This document shows, piece after piece, positions 52,979 through 62,506 of a DNA stretch of 64,000 nt. The position numbers and the translations under genes are program-made. The DNA lies in NCBI RefSeq assembly GCF_000306115.2, contig NZ_AKWX02000020.1, positions 806,001 through 870,000 of the forward strand, given 5' to 3'. The notes under the pieces were generated by a model. That model did no database searches, had not been told where the DNA came from, and was given only the letters and a program-made list of their open reading frames with translations. The stretch's first letter is position 1. Every line of letters begins with the position of its first letter. This DNA comes from Leptospira wolffii serovar Khorat str. Khorat-H2. GTDB taxonomy: Bacteria > Spirochaetota > Leptospiria > Leptospirales > Leptospiraceae.

Positions 52979-53998
52979 ATGATTTTTAAAAATAAACTCG
53001 TTTTAAGGTTGGGGGCGGTCTTAGGCGTCCTGGCCGTTTTAGGGGTTTTAGCCTTCTTTGTCGTGGACGAGATCAAGGGCGGAGCGGTGGGCTCCGGCCA
53101 GGTAAAAGTGGATATCACCGTCGAGCCGGGAGATTCTCCCGCGGAAGTGACCGAAGCGCTCTCTAAGAGCGGCCTTCTGAAATCCTCCACATATTTTCTT
53201 TTTCTAATCAAGGCGACCCGATCCGCCGGAAAGATCAAAGCGGGACTCTACGAAATCAACGACGGCATGGACGCCCGTAAGATTCTTCAAGTGATTACGG
53301 AAGGGAAGGTGAAACTGATCACCTTCACCGTTCCGGAAGGTTATAATAACCGCCAGATCGGAGATCTACTGGTTAAGAAAAATTTAATTAAGACCCGTGC
53401 CGATTTTCTGAATGCGGCCTCCCGCACCGAATTACTCCGAGAGTTCAAGATTCCGGCCAATAATGCGGAAGGTTATCTTTTCCCGGAAACGTACAGCGTT
53501 CCTGTGAATTTTCCCGTGGATAAGATCGCAAGAATGATGATCAAAAGATTCTTCGCAAAGATCGAAAAGATTCCCAACGCTAAGGAATTGGATCCGAAAA
53601 AATTGCATGAGATCGTGGTTCTCGCATCGGTAGTGGAGAGGGAGGCCAAGAAAAACGAGGAAAGACCTCTTATGGCAGGAGTCTTTTTGAATCGTTTGAA
53701 GCAGGACATTCCTCTCGAATCTTGCGCGACGATTCAGTATTTATTCGATAAGCCTCATCCTAGGATTTTCGAAAAGGATCTCAAGATCGTTTCTCCGTAC
53801 AATACGTATATGAATAAGGGGTATCCGCCGGGACCTATTTCCAATCCGGGGCAACCGGCGCTGGAGGCAGCATTGATGCCGACTCAAACGGATTATCTTT
53901 TCTTCCTATTGAAGCCGGACGGATTCCATTACTTCTCTAAGAGTTTTAAGGAACACGCCGAAGCTAAGAAAAAATACATAGACGTCCTTTACGAGTGA
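52979..53998 (+). CDS. mltG: Endolytic murein transglycosylase
   Basis: A 339-residue protein that cuts nascent peptidoglycan strands and sets glycan length. One N-terminal membrane segment (about 9-29), a LysM-like region (VTVEPGDSPAEVTEAL-type; about 40-120) and the MltG domain: FTVPEGYNNRQIGDLL, NAEGYLFPETY, VLASVVEREAKKNEERP with the catalytic Glu, FLNRL and GYPPGPISNPG. The frame opens with TTG at 52946, but ATG 52979 fits better. A small gene follows 10 bases later. Confidence 0.92.
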   Translation: MIFKNKLVLRLGAVLGVLAVLGVLAFFVVDEIKGGAVGSGQVKVDITVEPGDSPAEVTEALSKSGLLKSSTYFLFLIKATRSAGKIKAGLYEINDGMDARKILQVITEGKVKLITFTVPEGYNNRQIGDLLVKKNLIKTRADFLNAASRTELLREFKIPANNAEGYLFPETYSVPVNFPVDKIARMMIKRFFAKIEKIPNAKELDPKKLHEIVVLASVVEREAKKNEERPLMAGVFLNRLKQDIPLESCATIQYLFDKPHPRIFEKDLKIVSPYNTYMNKGYPPGPISNPGQPALEAALMPTQTDYLFFLLKPDGFHYFSKSFKEHAEAKKKYIDVLYE

Positions 53999-54008
53999 GG
54001 AGAGAAGA

Positions 54009-54266
54009 ATGAATTCTCCAGTAGACGAAATCGCTTCCGTTACGGAACAATTGAGTCAGGTCCAAAAGGCTCTCGATCTTTTTAAGGAAAAGCAACAGCG
54101 CAGGGAGTCGGTAAGCGAAGCTGCGGTGGAATTCGTGGAGAAGGCGGTTCTGGTTCTGGATCGGGCAGAAAGAAAGGAAATCGTTCTCACGGAAGACCAA
54201 AAGAGAAGGATCCGGAGCAATCTATTGAAGATCCGGGCCTCTCTCATTAAGAACCAAGAAGGCTAA
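54009..54266 (+). CDS. Small helical protein of unknown function (85 aa)
   Basis: An 85-residue soluble, charged, probably all-helical protein. It begins 10 bases after the mltG stop with GAGGAGAG before the ATG, so it is translated from the same transcript. The sequence (AAVEFVEKAVLVLDRAERKE) suggests a coiled or helical hairpin. No family recognised. Confidence 0.75.
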   Translation: MNSPVDEIASVTEQLSQVQKALDLFKEKQQRRESVSEAAVEFVEKAVLVLDRAERKEIVLTEDQKRRIRSNLLKIRASLIKNQEG

Positions 54267-54519
54267 TTCTTCTTTCTATCCGATCTTGGATTTGCGGAGT
54301 ATTCTTCTAGTTACAATCCATTTTTGCCTTCTGTCGCATTGCTATAGGATAAACTCCCATCCAAAAACTTACATGACAGGCCGAAACGACCCCAGGTTAT
54401 AGTCTTTTGAGAGCCCGACTCTAGGGTTTGGCTCTTGCAGCCCGGTTCCGAACGCTTCCTTTCGACGAACTTCGGGGCGGACATAGCAATAATTCGTAAA
54501 AAATCGGCAGGATAAAAAG

Positions 54520-56193
54520 ATGATCGCAACGAAAGCGCCTACGGATTCCACGTCGGCAAAACAGGCCTTAAGCAAGTCTGCAGGGGTAATCGAGCAAGTC
54601 ACCAAGGCTCTGGCGGCAAAGACTAGTTCCAACGGAAAAGTTTCCGTTTCCAAAATGGACCAGAATCAATTGGTTCAATACCAAATCGCATGGCTTACAT
54701 CCGAGCAGAGAATCGCGGAAAACTTTATCGACTATGCTTGGAACGAATCTTTTGGAACGGGTGAGTTGGAAAGAACCATGGCCTACGCTTTTGCTGCGGA
54801 AGTCGTTTCTCATGTCCGTTCCGAATTCAGTGCTCGCTCCGGCGAATACGGAATCTCCACACAAGATCTGGTGTCCAAATTATTCGACGAGGCTACGAAC
54901 CAATTCATCGAGACTGCTGGAGCCATCGAAAATTATAATCATATCGCGGATCTAATCGTTTCTCTCGGTCATTTCGGAGCATACGGACTCAGCGAGGATC
55001 ACGAGATGTTCCGCCAAACCTTCAAGCAATTCGCGGAAGAAGTCGTCGCTCCTAAAGCAGAGCATGTGCACCGTCACGACGATATCGTACCCGAGGAAAT
55101 CATCCAAGGTCTCAGAGACATGGGTTGCTTCGGTCTTTGTATTCCGGAAAGTTACGGCGGGCTCCAGCCTAACGATAAGCCCGACAATATCTCCATGCTT
55201 GTCGTAACCGAGGAATTATCCAGAGGATCTTTGGGAATCGCAGGATCTCTTATCACACGTCCTGAGATTCTTTCCAAAGCATTGCTAAAAGGCGGAACCG
55301 ACGCTCAAAAAGAGAAATGGTTACCTTTGATCGCTTCCGGAGAGAAGATGGGTGGAATCATGGTGACCGAGCCGAATTACGGATCGGACGTCGCAGGAGT
55401 TTCCGTAACCGCTAAAAAAGTGGACGGAGGTTGGCTCATCAACGGAGTTAAGACCTGGTGTACTTTTGCAGGTTACGCAAATCTTCTTTTGATTCTTACC
55501 AGAACCGAATCCGATCCTGAATTAAAGCACAAAGGACTTTCTATTCTCCTCGCTGAGAAGCCCAGCTTTAACGGTCACGAATTCGATTATAAGCAGGACG
55601 GCGGCGGTCGTATCAGTGGAAAAGCGATCGGAACCATCGGATATCGCGGTATGCACTCTTTCGAAGTTTCCTTCGAAGATTATTTCGTTCCCGAAGAAAA
55701 CCTGATCGGTGGCGAGGCAGGAAGAGGAAAAGGATTCTATTTCCAAATGGAAGGTTTTGCAGGAGGAAGGATCCAAACTGCGGCTCGTGCGAACGGAGTC
55801 ATGCAGGCTGCGTTGGAAGCGGGCCTTCGTTATGCTCAAGAAAGACAGGTCTTCCAAAAGCCTATCTTCGATTATAATCTGACCAAATACAAAATCGCAC
55901 GTATGGCGATGATCGTTCAGGCTTCCCGCCAATATACGAACACGGTAGCCAAACTTCTGGATAATCACCAAGGCCAGATGGAAGCTACTCTGATCAAATT
56001 CTACGCTTCTAAGGTTGCGGAATGGGTAAGCCGTGAAGCTATGCAAATCCACGGTGGTATGGGATACGCGGAAGAATATGCGGTCTCCCGTTACTTCGTG
56101 GACGCAAGGGTATTCTCTATCTTCGAAGGAGCCGAGGAAGTAATGGCTCTTAGAGTGATTGCAAAATCCTTAATGGACCAATACGCAGGTTAA
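54520..56193 (+). CDS. Acyl-CoA dehydrogenase, long form
   Basis: A 557-residue acyl-CoA dehydrogenase. About 170 extra N-terminal residues (helical, KVSVSKMDQNQLVQYQ...) precede the normal three-domain fold: MVTEPNYGSDVAG, WCTFAGYANLLL, ANGVMQAALEAGLRYAQERQVF, IHGGMGYAEEYAVSRYFVD and IFEGAEEVMAL with the Glu at the catalytic-base position. Substrate unknown; the extension suggests a special class compared with the 387-residue enzyme at 5034. AGGA precedes the ATG. Confidence 0.88.
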   Translation: MIATKAPTDSTSAKQALSKSAGVIEQVTKALAAKTSSNGKVSVSKMDQNQLVQYQIAWLTSEQRIAENFIDYAWNESFGTGELERTMAYAFAAEVVSHVRSEFSARSGEYGISTQDLVSKLFDEATNQFIETAGAIENYNHIADLIVSLGHFGAYGLSEDHEMFRQTFKQFAEEVVAPKAEHVHRHDDIVPEEIIQGLRDMGCFGLCIPESYGGLQPNDKPDNISMLVVTEELSRGSLGIAGSLITRPEILSKALLKGGTDAQKEKWLPLIASGEKMGGIMVTEPNYGSDVAGVSVTAKKVDGGWLINGVKTWCTFAGYANLLLILTRTESDPELKHKGLSILLAEKPSFNGHEFDYKQDGGGRISGKAIGTIGYRGMHSFEVSFEDYFVPEENLIGGEAGRGKGFYFQMEGFAGGRIQTAARANGVMQAALEAGLRYAQERQVFQKPIFDYNLTKYKIARMAMIVQASRQYTNTVAKLLDNHQGQMEATLIKFYASKVAEWVSREAMQIHGGMGYAEEYAVSRYFVDARVFSIFEGAEEVMALRVIAKSLMDQYAG

Positions 56194-56223
56194 TCCTTTT
56201 CGTATTTGCCATAAAGTATGGGA

Positions 56224-56253
56224 AACGGGGTCCGATTCGGGCTCCGTTTTTTT
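56224..56253 (+). terminator. Terminator after the acyl-CoA dehydrogenase
   Basis: AACGG...CCGTT arms with imperfect inner pairing (56224-56247) and seven T residues. Confidence 0.7.
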
Positions 56254-56315
56254 ATGTACGAAGCCGAAATGTCTAAATATTGCGATAATGGAAGAATTTT
56301 TTGCGCTCCATAGTC

Positions 56316-56344
56316 TTGACAGATAAAAATATATATTTTAGTAT
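56316..56344 (+). promoter_or_regulatory. vapBC promoter with overlapping A/T inverted repeat
   Basis: TTGACA (56316-56321), a 17-base spacer and TAGTAT (56339-56344). The -10 ends six bases before the vapB ATG (56351), so the mRNA would start at or next to the start codon, with no ribosome-binding site: a leaderless transcript. The TATATAT-rich inverted repeat over the -10 could be the VapBC autorepression site. Confidence 0.6.
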
Positions 56345-56350
56345 ATATAT

Positions 56351-56581
56351 ATGAATCGTGCTAAGATATTCAAAAACGGAGATAGCCAAGCCGTTCGGCT
56401 TCCCAAAGAATACAGATTTAAAGGAAAAGAAATCTATATTCGTAAGGAAGGGATAAACGTGATTTTAACCCCGGTCGAGGACGCCTTAGACGGACTCTGG
56501 AATACTTTGAGCGAATTCTCCGAAGATTTTAAAATGGGGAGAGACCAGCCGACCGAATATGACGGGCGCGATTCCATATGA
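56351..56581 (+). CDS. vapB: VapB-type antitoxin (AbrB/SpoVT fold)
   Basis: A 76-residue protein: RAKIFKNGDSQAVRLPKEYRF is the swapped-hairpin DNA-binding domain of VapB/MazE-like antitoxins; the C-terminal half (about 45-76) should wrap the toxin. It overlaps vapC as ATGA (56578-56581), the usual coupled arrangement. Confidence 0.92.
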   Translation: MNRAKIFKNGDSQAVRLPKEYRFKGKEIYIRKEGINVILTPVEDALDGLWNTLSEFSEDFKMGRDQPTEYDGRDSI

Positions 56582-56979
56582 GCAAGTATCTGCTGGATAC
56601 GAACGTCTGTATCTATATCATAAACCAAAGGCCTGAATCCGTTTATAAAAAGTTTAAGAAAATAGAATTAGAAAATATTTATATATCCTCTATCACCGAA
56701 TTCGAACTATATTTCGGAGTCCAAAAGAGTATTCAAAGAGAAAGGAACAAAAAGGTTCTATCGGATTTTATAGGCTATTTGAATGTATTGCCTTACGATA
56801 GCGACTCGGCGGAAATCGCCGCGAAAATTCGCTTCGATTTGGAAAAATCGGGTAAACCTATTGGGCCATTCGATCTTTTGATTGCTTCGCAAGCAGTCTC
56901 TAAGGGGTATACTCTGATAACTAATAACGAAAGAGAATTCAAACGAATCAAAGAACTAAAGCTAGATAATTGGATTTAA
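56578..56979 (+). CDS. vapC: VapC-type PIN-domain toxin
   Basis: A 133-residue PIN ribonuclease. Acidic site: Asp in LLDTNVCIYI, Glu in ITEFELYFG, Asp in GPFDLLIA; the fourth position reads TNNEREF where Asp is common. VapC toxins usually cut initiator tRNA or rRNA; leptospiral VapC has been reported active on initiator tRNA. The gene looks intact. It overlaps the convergent gene at 56976 by four bases. Confidence 0.92.
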   Translation: MSKYLLDTNVCIYIINQRPESVYKKFKKIELENIYISSITEFELYFGVQKSIQRERNKKVLSDFIGYLNVLPYDSDSAEIAAKIRFDLEKSGKPIGPFDLLIASQAVSKGYTLITNNEREFKRIKELKLDNWI

Positions 56980-57587
56980 CTGGCTAATTGGTCCAGCATG
57001 GAGAGCAAATTAGTATGATCCGTTTCCAAATATTCCAGAGTTCTTTCGACGGTATCGTCTAAGAAATAATTCGGATTGCGGTAATTCTCCAAAAAGGCTC
57101 GGACCTGTTCCTTCTTTTCTTCGGGAAGTCGGTTTTCCAGAACGATTTGCGCTAGTGCATAAACTCCGAACGCAGATTTAAAAGAGTCCGGTAGCGCTGC
57201 TATATTCAGAATTTCCTCTACATCTACTTCTGCGAATACCGGAATTAAATCACTGATAAGTTCTAAGGCTCCGATCGGAATAGTACGGTCCAAAGATTTC
57301 ACATAATTTACGAGGAGCCGATAGGATTGGGAATCGCCGATTCTGGATAGAATGTGAAAGATCCCAGAGAGCAATTTTTTATGAAATCCCCAGGAAAGTC
57401 TTCCTGAGTCCGCTTCTCGTATGGCTTGGTAGAGAAAACTCCAAACCAATTTGTCTCCCGAGCTTGCTCTTTCCGCTAATTGATCCAGCCAGGAATCGAA
57501 ACTAGGATGATCCGAGTCCTTTCTCAAAAAATCCAATAGTTCGCCGGGGGAAGAAAATGCAGGAAGAGCGGAAGCTTTTTTCGACAT
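56976..57587 (-). CDS. Helical-repeat-like protein of unknown function
   Basis: A 203-residue soluble protein, nearly all helical in appearance, with spaced hydrophobic repeats (GFHKKLLSGIFHILSRIG; DLIPVFAEVDVEEILNIAAL) like HEAT-type scaffolds. No catalytic motif seen. ATG at 57587. It lies between vapC and ilvD; no functional link is apparent. Confidence 0.72.
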   Translation of the reverse strand: MSKKASALPAFSSPGELLDFLRKDSDHPSFDSWLDQLAERASSGDKLVWSFLYQAIREADSGRLSWGFHKKLLSGIFHILSRIGDSQSYRLLVNYVKSLDRTIPIGALELISDLIPVFAEVDVEEILNIAALPDSFKSAFGVYALAQIVLENRLPEEKKEQVRAFLENYRNPNYFLDDTVERTLEYLETDHTNLLSMLDQLAS

Positions 57588-57685
57588 GGAGACACGATAC
57601 TTGCTTTTCGGGCCTGTTTCCAGCCTTTTTCTGGAGCGTGAATTTTTCCTTTCCCTACTCCAGGAATAGTCGGTGGAATCGCGAA

Positions 57686-59542
57686 TTATCCGTGCTCTAC
57701 TTGACTCACGTCGCGGACGGCTCCGGTATGTGCCGAAGTCGTCATGGCGGCATAGGCCCTTAGAGCGGGCGAAACGGTTCTTTTGCGGGATTTGGGTTTC
57801 CAGGCCTCTTTGCCTTTGGCATCCATTGCATCTCTGCGATTTGCAAGTTCCGCATCCGTGATTTTCAGATGGATGGATCTATCGGGTATATCGATTTCTA
57901 TGATGTCCCCTTCTTCTACCAGACCGATGGCTCCACCGGCTGCCGCTTCCGGAGAAACATGTCCGATGGAAAGTCCCGAAGTTCCGCCGGAGAATCTTCC
58001 GTCGGTAAGAAGAGCGCAGGCTTTTCCGAGCCCTTTGGATTTCAGATAGGAAGTCGGATACAGCATTTCCTGCATTCCGGGGCCGCCTTTGGGTCCTTCG
58101 TAACGGATGACTACGATGTCTCCTTCGACAATTTCGTTGCCTAGGATTTTAGCCACCGCTTCTTCTTGGCTTTCCATGACTCTGGCTCTTCCGGTGAATT
58201 TCCAAATGGATTCGTCCACCCCTGCCGTTTTTACGATACAACCTTCGGGTGCGATATTTCCGTATAGTACTGCGAGCCCGCCGTCTTGCGTATAAGCGTG
58301 CTCCACATCCCGGATGCAACCGTTAGTCCTGTCCAGATCCAATTCGGGCCAACGTCTTTCTTGCGAGAAGGCTTCGGTGGTAGGAATTCCTCCGGGGGCT
58401 GCGGAGAATAATGCGAACGCCTTTGAGCCCGTTTTTTGACGCACGATATCCCATTCTTCTAAAGCTTTTCCTAATGTACTTGAATGAACCGTGGGAACGT
58501 CTCTGTGAATCAGCCCGACTCTATCGAGTTCCGCTAGGATTCCGACCACTCCTCCCGCTCTATGCACGTCTTCCATATGGTACTTTTGAGTTGCAGGAGC
58601 GACTTTACAAATACAAGGAACTCTTCTGGATATCAAATCGATATCGTGCATCTTGAAATTGATTCCCGCTTCGTTCGCGGCCGCGAGAATATGAAGAACC
58701 GTATTCGTGGACCCTCCCATCGCGACATCCAAGCTCATCGCATTTTGGAAGGCCTCATAAGTGGCGATATTGCGCGGTAATACGGATTCGTCTTCCTGCT
58801 CGTAGTATCTTTTCGCTAGATCCACGACTAGTTTTCCGGCATTCAAGAAGAGTTGTCTTCTGTCGGCGTGAGTAGCGAGAGTGGATCCGTTACCCGGAAG
58901 AGAAAGCCCTAAAGCTTCCGTGAGGCAATTCATGGAATTCGCAGTGAACATACCGGAGCAGGAACCGCAAGTAGGACAAGCGGAGCGCTCTAAGGTTGCG
59001 ACTTCCTCGTCGGAGACGTTAGGGTTCGCCGCTTCTATCATTGCGTCGATCAAATCCAATTTGCGTTCGTCTCCATGCCAATTGACTTTTCCGGCTTCCA
59101 TCGGACCTCCGGAAACGAAGACTGTAGGAATATTCAAGCGGAGAGCGGCCATGAGCATTCCAGGAGTGATTTTATCGCAGTTAGAAATACAGAGTAACGC
59201 ATCCGCGGTATGAGCGTTTACCATGTATTCCACCGAATCCGCAATTAGGTCCCTGCTAGGGAGAGAATATAACATTCCGCTATGTCCCATAGCGATCCCG
59301 TCGTCCACAGCGATGGTGTTGAATTCTTTGGCGACCCCTCCGGCTTTTTCGATCTCTCGAGCCACCATCTGGCCGAGATCTTTTAAGTGTACGTGTCCGG
59401 GAACGAATTGGGTAAATGAGTTCGCTATCGCGATGATGGGTTTACCAAAATCGCCGTCTTTCATACCGGTGGCTCGCCAAAGGGCTCTTGCTCCGGCCAT
59501 ATTTCTTCCGTGAGTCGAAGTGCGGGATCTATACTTGGGCAT
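57686..59542 (-). CDS. ilvD: Dihydroxy-acid dehydratase
   Basis: A 618-residue Fe-S dehydratase making 2-keto acids in valine, leucine and isoleucine synthesis. I start at ATG 59542 because the protein then begins [20 protein letters not shown] like E. coli IlvD; a frame from 59563 adds seven residues. Cluster Cys in [11 protein letters not shown] and [39 protein letters not shown] contains the catalytic Ser region. The length fits the 616-residue E. coli form. Confidence 0.96.
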   Translation of the reverse strand: MPKYRSRTSTHGRNMAGARALWRATGMKDGDFGKPIIAIANSFTQFVPGHVHLKDLGQMVAREIEKAGGVAKEFNTIAVDDGIAMGHSGMLYSLPSRDLIADSVEYMVNAHTADALLCISNCDKITPGMLMAALRLNIPTVFVSGGPMEAGKVNWHGDERKLDLIDAMIEAANPNVSDEEVATLERSACPTCGSCSGMFTANSMNCLTEALGLSLPGNGSTLATHADRRQLFLNAGKLVVDLAKRYYEQEDESVLPRNIATYEAFQNAMSLDVAMGGSTNTVLHILAAANEAGINFKMHDIDLISRRVPCICKVAPATQKYHMEDVHRAGGVVGILAELDRVGLIHRDVPTVHSSTLGKALEEWDIVRQKTGSKAFALFSAAPGGIPTTEAFSQERRWPELDLDRTNGCIRDVEHAYTQDGGLAVLYGNIAPEGCIVKTAGVDESIWKFTGRARVMESQEEAVAKILGNEIVEGDIVVIRYEGPKGGPGMQEMLYPTSYLKSKGLGKACALLTDGRFSGGTSGLSIGHVSPEAAAGGAIGLVEEGDIIEIDIPDRSIHLKITDAELANRRDAMDAKGKEAWKPKSRKRTVSPALRAYAAMTTSAHTGAVRDVSQVEHG

Positions 59543-59589
59543 AATGAATGCTCCCTGGTACATTCTTAGACGTCGAGTTTTTTACTCTG

Positions 59590-60867
59590 TCAGTATAGAA
59601 GTTTGATCGACCAATCTCCACTCATAAATTGGGGATCTTTCCAATCCCAAGAACGTTCTTTTTCGTTTCCGACTTGATTCCAATACATGGGTCCGGGATC
59701 CACAGATGCTCGGATATGGATGATCGCGCTAAAAATGCATGCGATGACCCATGCGTTTCGGAGAAGCCTATCCTTCCATCCCCGGTCCGAAAGAGAAAGA
59801 AATCCTTGGATGGAAAACCAAAGGAAAAAGGGACTTAGTTCCGCCAATAGCCTAGGCCCGATAGAATGGCCTCCCCACCAAGTATGAAAACTCGCAATTA
59901 CAAAGATATGCGTGATGATACAGTAGAGAAAAAGAATAGAGAGATTTTTTTCCCGATCTTGGCGAATTCGCAGTATTCCCAAGATTCCGAATAGAAAAAA
60001 GGGGGACCAAACGAAGATTCCCCTTCCTGGACTAAAGAGAATTCCTGCGAGTCCTTCCCCGAATCCGGAGAATTGGAAGATCTTTCGTATATGAGAATTG
60101 AAGTAAGAAGGGGTAAAGGTTCCGAAAAGAGTTAGATTATAAAGTATGTAAAGTCCTAAGGAGAATATCGCCGGAAGGATTACCCAAACGATTCCTTTTC
60201 GTAAGAGGAAAATCAAATATAGAAAAATGGGTCCGCTTACCACCACAGTGCTGGGTCGGACCCAAACCGAGAATCCCAATAAGAAACCTAGGAGAATGAG
60301 TTCATATTTTTTGAATGTATTTTTAGTAAGGAAAAATATAAAAACGCAGTTCAGTAGTAGACTTGCGCTTTGTTGCCACATTGCGCGACTTCCTGAGGAA
60401 AGAGCGGGGGTTGCGAATGAAAAAAGTAATGCCGCTAAGATTGCAGCCGAGTCTCCGAATTTTCTTCGAAATCCGAAAAAGATCAATAGTGCCGAGATTG
60501 CCATCCAACTGGATGCCACTAATTTACTCGCTTCGGAAGAATGACGAATTACCTCCTTAGTTCCGTTGATTTGGAGAAGTAGAAAAACTTGCGGCAAAGC
60601 GAGAAATGCTCCCCCTACCGGAAAATAATCGTAAGAATGCTCGCCTACCTTCAGGGTCATTTCAGGAAAGAATTGTCGGGTCTCGGGAAGCTGCATGTAT
60701 TCGTCAAGATTCGTATTTCCTTCTCGAACGATACTGACTGCGGTAGGTAAAGCCCAGTTCGCATCGGCCTTAGGCATGACCGGAAATATTATGTGCGAGA
60801 AGAAAACGATGCAAAATAAAAGAAAACCCGTTCGTTTATGGTTTTCAAAAATGGAATTAAGGATCAC
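59590..60867 (-). CDS. Polytopic membrane protein, GT-C/PMT-like
   Basis: A 425-residue protein with about ten hydrophobic segments. An acidic first loop (MPKADANWALPTAVSIV, then NLDEYMQLPET and YDYFPVGGAFLALP) and a later WVRPSTVV/SPGRGIFVWSPFFLFG recall dolichyl/polyprenyl-phosphate-sugar glycosyltransferases. The start is GTG at 60867. The substrate is unknown; it is distinct from the protein at 36720. Confidence 0.68.
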   Translation of the reverse strand: MILNSIFENHKRTGFLLFCIVFFSHIIFPVMPKADANWALPTAVSIVREGNTNLDEYMQLPETRQFFPEMTLKVGEHSYDYFPVGGAFLALPQVFLLLQINGTKEVIRHSSEASKLVASSWMAISALLIFFGFRRKFGDSAAILAALLFSFATPALSSGSRAMWQQSASLLLNCVFIFFLTKNTFKKYELILLGFLLGFSVWVRPSTVVVSGPIFLYLIFLLRKGIVWVILPAIFSLGLYILYNLTLFGTFTPSYFNSHIRKIFQFSGFGEGLAGILFSPGRGIFVWSPFFLFGILGILRIRQDREKNLSILFLYCIITHIFVIASFHTWWGGHSIGPRLLAELSPFFLWFSIQGFLSLSDRGWKDRLLRNAWVIACIFSAIIHIRASVDPGPMYWNQVGNEKERSWDWKDPQFMSGDWSIKLLY

Positions 60868-61063
60868 AAAAGCTCGCTCTCAATTTTAGAAATCGTATTC
60901 GGTTCTAAGTAAAATCCGATTTTGATCCTTCTCGTCAAGAAATCTATATTGTAGGCCTTGCTGAAAAACGGGACGGATCCAGAAGAAAGGAATCGAATTT
61001 TAAAAGAATACGATTTTGAAATCATCCTACTTCGAGGCACGATACTTGCAAATCTCTAAGAGA

Positions 61064-62374
61064 ATGGAACAGAAAGAAGAATTTAACAAGACTTTGGGCC
61101 CGTGGCTACTTTGGGGCCTAGGAGTGGGATACGTAATCTCAGGCATGTATTTCGGCTGGAATTTAGGACTTCCTGTGGGAGGAACTCTAGGGTTAGGACT
61201 TGCCACGATAGTAATCATTCTGCTGTATGTTTGCTTCTCTTTTAGTTACACCGAACTGGCCTGTATGATCCCGAAAGCGGGCGGTGCGTTCGATTACGGA
61301 AAAGAGGCCTTGGGAAATAAGTGGGCCTATCTCGTAGGAACGGCTCAGTTGATCGAATTCTTATTCGCACCTCCCGCTATTGCAGCCGCCATAGGAGCGT
61401 ATTTTTCTCTTTTCATTCCGGCTTTGGATCCCTTATGGATCGCGATCTTTGCCTATTGCATCTTTACGATCTTGAATATTCTCGGAGTCAAATCCGCCGC
61501 CACTTTCGAGTTAGCGATCACCGTACTAGCCGTTTTCGAATTATTACTTTTTGCCGGATTGACTTTGCCTCATTTTTCTTGGGAAAAATTCTCCCACAAT
61601 CCTTTACCTCAAGGATGGGTTGGAGCTTTGGGAGCTCTTCCCTTTGCGGTCTGGTTCTTTCTTGCTATCGAAGGAGTCGCGAATGTGGCGGAAGAAACTA
61701 GGAACCCTCAGAGAAATATTCTGATCGGATTCGGCTCTGCGCTGATCACGTTGGTTCTTCTTTGCGGGCTCGTATTTTTCTCTGCGATAGGAGTAGGCGG
61801 CTGGGAAATGATCGTATACCCGTCCGTTGGAGCTCCTGCATCGGACTATCCGCTCCCTCTTGCATTACGTAAGATTTACGGGGAAAGCGGTTGGGCATTT
61901 CATCTTTTGATTACGATAGGACTCTTTGGCTTGGTCGCTTCCTTTCATGGAATCATTCTCGCAGGCGGACGGGCGACCTTTGAATTCGGAAGAGCAGGAT
62001 TCCTTCCTGAAATTTTGGGAAGAATCCAACCTAAGTTTAAAACACCGGCCAACGCGCTTTTCGCAAATACGATCTTCGGAATCGGGGCGCTTCTTACCGG
62101 GAAAACCGGAGAATTAATCACTCTATCCGCATTGGGAGCCTTGGTTTTGTATTTTTGTTCGATGATCAGCTTCTTTGTATTAAGGGTGCGAGAACCGGAC
62201 CGGGAGCGTCCTTTTTCGACTCCGGGAGGTTTTTGGATGCCTTCCATAGCGATGATTTTATCCGCAATCGTGCTTGTCGTTACGGCTTGGCAGCATCCCC
62301 GAATGTTTCTCGTTTTTCTGCTGCTGATTTCGAGCGGACTTCTTTGGGCAAGGAAGATCTTCTTTTCTCGGTAA
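61064..62374 (+). CDS. eat: Ethanolamine permease (APC superfamily)
   Basis: A 436-residue transporter with about twelve membrane segments. The pattern LGPWLLWGLGVGYVISGMYFGWNLGL and FSYTELACMIPKAGGAFDYG is typical of ethanolamine permeases, and eutB/eutC follow, which makes the substrate likely. The longer frame starts with TTG at 61016; ATG 61064 gives a start resembling relatives. It imports ethanolamine from degraded phosphatidylethanolamine. Confidence 0.88.
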   Translation: MEQKEEFNKTLGPWLLWGLGVGYVISGMYFGWNLGLPVGGTLGLGLATIVIILLYVCFSFSYTELACMIPKAGGAFDYGKEALGNKWAYLVGTAQLIEFLFAPPAIAAAIGAYFSLFIPALDPLWIAIFAYCIFTILNILGVKSAATFELAITVLAVFELLLFAGLTLPHFSWEKFSHNPLPQGWVGALGALPFAVWFFLAIEGVANVAEETRNPQRNILIGFGSALITLVLLCGLVFFSAIGVGGWEMIVYPSVGAPASDYPLPLALRKIYGESGWAFHLLITIGLFGLVASFHGIILAGGRATFEFGRAGFLPEILGRIQPKFKTPANALFANTIFGIGALLTGKTGELITLSALGALVLYFCSMISFFVLRVREPDRERPFSTPGGFWMPSIAMILSAIVLVVTAWQHPRMFLVFLLLISSGLLWARKIFFSR

Positions 62375-62506
62375 AGCCCGCTTTTCCAATCGATCGATTC
62401 GACAAAATTCTTGATCGGTTCGCTTTGGAACATATATTAAGGATGAGTTCGGGACTATCCCCGGGTTTGGTAGTGTCGGTTGGCATGATTACATTAGGAA
62501 TATATA

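Noticed and set aside
55522..56052. 176-residue minus-strand frame
   Set aside because: Shadow of the acyl-CoA dehydrogenase gene.
56316..56979. vapBC as part of a larger genomic island
   Set aside because: No integrase, direct repeats or tRNA nearby, and both neighbours are ordinary genes.
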